Part shown: in pieces, positions 61,991 to 64,000 of the stretch | Numbering within the stretch: the stretch's first letter is position 1 | Layout of the letters: every line of letters starts with the position of its first letter | NCBI GenBank assembly: GCA_033762815.1 | Contig: JANRLF010000002.1 | Span: 124,001-188,000 of the forward strand | DNA length: 64,000 nt | Direction of reading: 5' to 3' | Source of the DNA: JANRLF01 sp033762815 | GTDB taxonomy: Bacteria > Bacteroidota > Bacteroidia > Chitinophagales > CAIOSU01 | The notes under the pieces: model-generated | What the model saw: the letters and a program-made list of their open reading frames with translations, nothing else | Told to the model about the DNA's origin: nothing | Database searches by the model: none | Position numbers and translations under genes: made by a program

Positions 61991-64000
61991 CTATTTTTGC
62001 GCCGCTGGCGGCAATTCAGGTGCCAGCTCATCATCCTTTATTACGGGTTGGGGGGCGAAGGGTAGTTCCTTATCCTGGTTTTTCCTTTTACGCTTGCTGC
62101 GCAAGTTTTCAAAGAGGTCTTTCACCGTGTCAAACTCCTTACGGTACGAAACGCCTACTCCCGTTCTGTTAAGGTTCCTATCCTGAAAAATATCGTATTG
62201 GCCTTTCCTAAATACTTTAACCTTTATCCTTCCATCAGGGGTAATGTTGTAACGTATCTCAAAGTCGCCCGTAATGGCGTTGGTGGTAGTATTGGAAGTG
62301 CTGGTATTTTGGTTTTGGCCAAAATCGAAATTGCCCCCTATGTCCACCTCAATCCTATCATTGAAGAACGATTTGGTTAATGCCAGTTGCAATTCCCTGC
62401 GGTTTTCGAAAGTGGATTCATCTGTTCCACCCCCTGTATTGCTGCCATCGCCGGTTTGGCTCTGGTAGTTGCGGTAATTGATATCTAATTGCACTTCCGT
62501 GATAAACTTGCTGATCCAGTCTGTTAGGTAAATAGACAATTGGTTCGATACGAATTCGCTTACGGTATTGTTCACGCCCTGGGCAATATTGGAGTTGACC
62601 GAGGAACCCAAAGGGATAACAGGCAAGAAACGGTTGAGTACCAAAAGGCCCACCACTTGTTTGTTCAGCTCGTTTTGGTCTTGCCTTACCAATGCCAGCT
62701 TACTGTCAAGGGCACTTCGGATGCCTTGATCTACATTGGGCACATCAATATCAAAATTGATATCGGGGCTTAGCAAGCTACCCGCCAATTTCAGTTCAAG
62801 ATAAACAGGGATACGGTTTTTCGATTGCTGTTTGGGGGCATCTTCTTTCAATACATCTTCTATCAAGTCGTAAGGCGCAGCTCTCAATTTGTAAATGGCC
62901 TTAATGGCCAAACGGGCATCGTAGGGGTCGCCAGTCCAGAGTATTTCACTGCCTTTCGCAATCTCAAAGTTTTTGCTGATTACTTTTTGCAGACTAAACA
63001 AGTATTGGCCCTTTTCAATTTCGTAACGGCCTACCATCGTGAAGTCGCCATTTTTATCAAACTGCACTTTCATGTTGCCCCTTCCGGTGGCGGTAATCAC
63101 ATCACCATCCGTAGGACTCATGATCAGGTTGATTTGTGCATCGGGGGTGATATCCAAATCAAAATCGACAGATACCCCACCAGAACGGATGGCTATTTGT
63201 TGCTTGTTTTTGACGGTATCTTTCTGTATAAACCTGAAGAAATTGTATTTGTCAACATCCTTGGCATTGTTTACTGCGATGGAAAACTTGGTATTCTTTT
63301 TAGTAGTAGCGGCTGCATAAAATTGCACGTCGTTCAAGGGGCCATTGATAGTTACCAAGCCACCCGCATACACTTCGCCAAAGAAGTCGCCGTTCATTTT
63401 TTCGGTGGTATTCAGGAATTGGAAATTGTCCGTTTTGATATCAATGTCCAAATTGAAATCTTTCAAATTTTGATGATAGATGGTGCCAGTGGCCTTGGCT
63501 AGGTTGCCCTTGGCATCTTTTAAGGTTATCTCCTTCAGTGCAATGCCTTCTTTGGTAAAGTCAATTTCTTCTTGATCGAAGGTATAATGGCTGCCCAAAT
63601 AGTTGACGGTCGCCCCTCCGTTATAAGCAGTTACCTGCCCTGTAAGCACTGGCTTTTCAAAAGTGCCACCTACATGTAAGTATCCTTTCGCTGTACCAGC
63701 CACACGGCTCACAAAATTGCTGGCAAAATGTTCAATGTGCGGAAGGTGGGCCTTTTCTATGTTGAAGTCGATATTCAGATAATTATCCTTGCTGGCCAAA
63801 TCGTAGCTGCCATTGATGCCTATGTCGTTCAAGCCCCCTTTGAAACGGCCGTTGAGACTGATTTTTTCTTCCGTAGGCACGAATGAACCCGTCATTTGCA
63901 AATCGCCCAGCACATCGCCGTCAATACTGAACTGGCTTAAATCGGCCATGGCTATCAGTTTTGGGTCTTTTAGCACATCAGTTATGGTAAAATAGCCGTT
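61991..64000 (-). CDS. tamB: Translocation and assembly module TamB, C-terminal part (start beyond right edge)
   Basis: The last 669 residues of an AsmA/TamB-type protein; the frame is open to the window edge. The long beta-strand repeats (GSYDLASKDNYLNIDFN, GYLHVGGTFEKPVLTG) form the hydrophobic groove that carries phospholipids between membranes. The DUF490 end is clear: GRYEIEKGQYLFSL, LAGSLLSPDINFDIDVP, and the C-terminal EVDIGGNFDFGQ and YNITPDGRIKVKVFRK. No BamA/TamA-like gene is in view. It is first in the operon with the next four genes. Confidence 0.92.
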   Translation of the reverse strand, partial: NGYFTITDVLKDPKLIAMADLSQFSIDGDVLGDLQMTGSFVPTEEKISLNGRFKGGLNDIGINGSYDLASKDNYLNIDFNIEKAHLPHIEHFASNFVSRVAGTAKGYLHVGGTFEKPVLTGQVTAYNGGATVNYLGSHYTFDQEEIDFTKEGIALKEITLKDAKGNLAKATGTIYHQNLKDFNLDIDIKTDNFQFLNTTEKMNGDFFGEVYAGGLVTINGPLNDVQFYAAATTKKNTKFSIAVNNAKDVDKYNFFRFIQKDTVKNKQQIAIRSGGVSVDFDLDITPDAQINLIMSPTDGDVITATGRGNMKVQFDKNGDFTMVGRYEIEKGQYLFSLQKVISKNFEIAKGSEILWTGDPYDARLAIKAIYKLRAAPYDLIEDVLKEDAPKQQSKNRIPVYLELKLAGSLLSPDINFDIDVPNVDQGIRSALDSKLALVRQDQNELNKQVVGLLVLNRFLPVIPLGSSVNSNIAQGVNNTVSEFVSNQLSIYLTDWISKFITEVQLDINYRNYQSQTGDGSNTGGGTDESTFENRRELQLALTKSFFNDRIEVDIGGNFDFGQNQNTSTSNTTTNAITGDFEIRYNITPDGRIKVKVFRKGQYDIFQDRNLNRTGVGVSYRKEFDTVKDLFENLRSKRKRKNQDKELPFAPQPVIKDDELAPELPPAAQK

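Overview
The window is chromosomal DNA of a member of the Bacteroidota; the order cannot be fixed from the sequence alone. The grounds are: type IX secretion (T9SS) parts and cargo (a Plug-type protein, C-terminal sorting domains, a giant SprB-repeat protein), Bacteroidota-typical small families (DUF5522, HSDR_N_2, the acyl-CoA reductase/ferredoxin pair), many TAnnTTTG -7 promoter boxes instead of TATAAT, and starts that mostly lack a Shine-Dalgarno sequence. Most of the window is ordinary core genome, densely packed on both strands.

Layout. 1-1.6 kb: MacB/LolD-type ABC transporter (permease cut by the left edge). 1.8-6.3 kb: peroxiredoxin, purL, a membrane CBS-like protein, a PhnZ-like HD oxygenase. 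6.3-6.8 kb: non-coding, with an 11-bp tandem repeat array. 6.8-12.6 kb: acyl-CoA reductase diverging from a ferredoxin, T9SS Plug protein, YqgE, WbqC, sulfotransferase, MarR regulator. 12.6-16.7 kb: DUF6265 lipoprotein, purC, xerD, thioesterase, YihY. 16.8-30.0 kb: tRNA-Ser, one 12.7-kb gene for a 4233-residue secreted adhesin-like protein, tRNA-Arg. 30.1-42.9 kb: hotdog thioesterase, an inactive M16/OmpA-like fusion, methyltransferase, porin, PGI/PMI, lipB, prfC, hydrolases, an acyltransferase, a dicarboxylate-type symporter, YceI and Dps. 42.9-47.4 kb: menaquinone operon menD-menB-menA-menC. 47.5-51.2 kb: gyrB, YitT, pdxJ. 51.3-57.9 kb: accessory stretch with an 1112-residue secreted protein without a visible sorting domain, a second 11-bp repeat array, a patatin remnant, a lipoprotein gene broken by one in-frame stop, another lipoprotein and a secreted trypsin-like protease. 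58.1-64 kb: ahcY, a small T9SS cargo protein, and a five-gene operon tamB-HSDR_N-CmpB-DUF5522-hemolysin III running in from the right edge.

The most unusual signals are: two degenerate 11-bp repeat arrays, 48 kb apart, that share a consensus when one is read on the opposite strand; -7 boxes only 4-8 bases ahead of the start codons of xerD, purC, menD, phnZ and prfC, which suggests leaderless or nearly leaderless mRNAs; the M16/OmpA-like fusion lacking the zinc motif; the gene decay zone at 55.0-56.2 kb; and the giant surface protein. I see no CRISPR array, prophage, complete insertion sequence or recognisable defence island.
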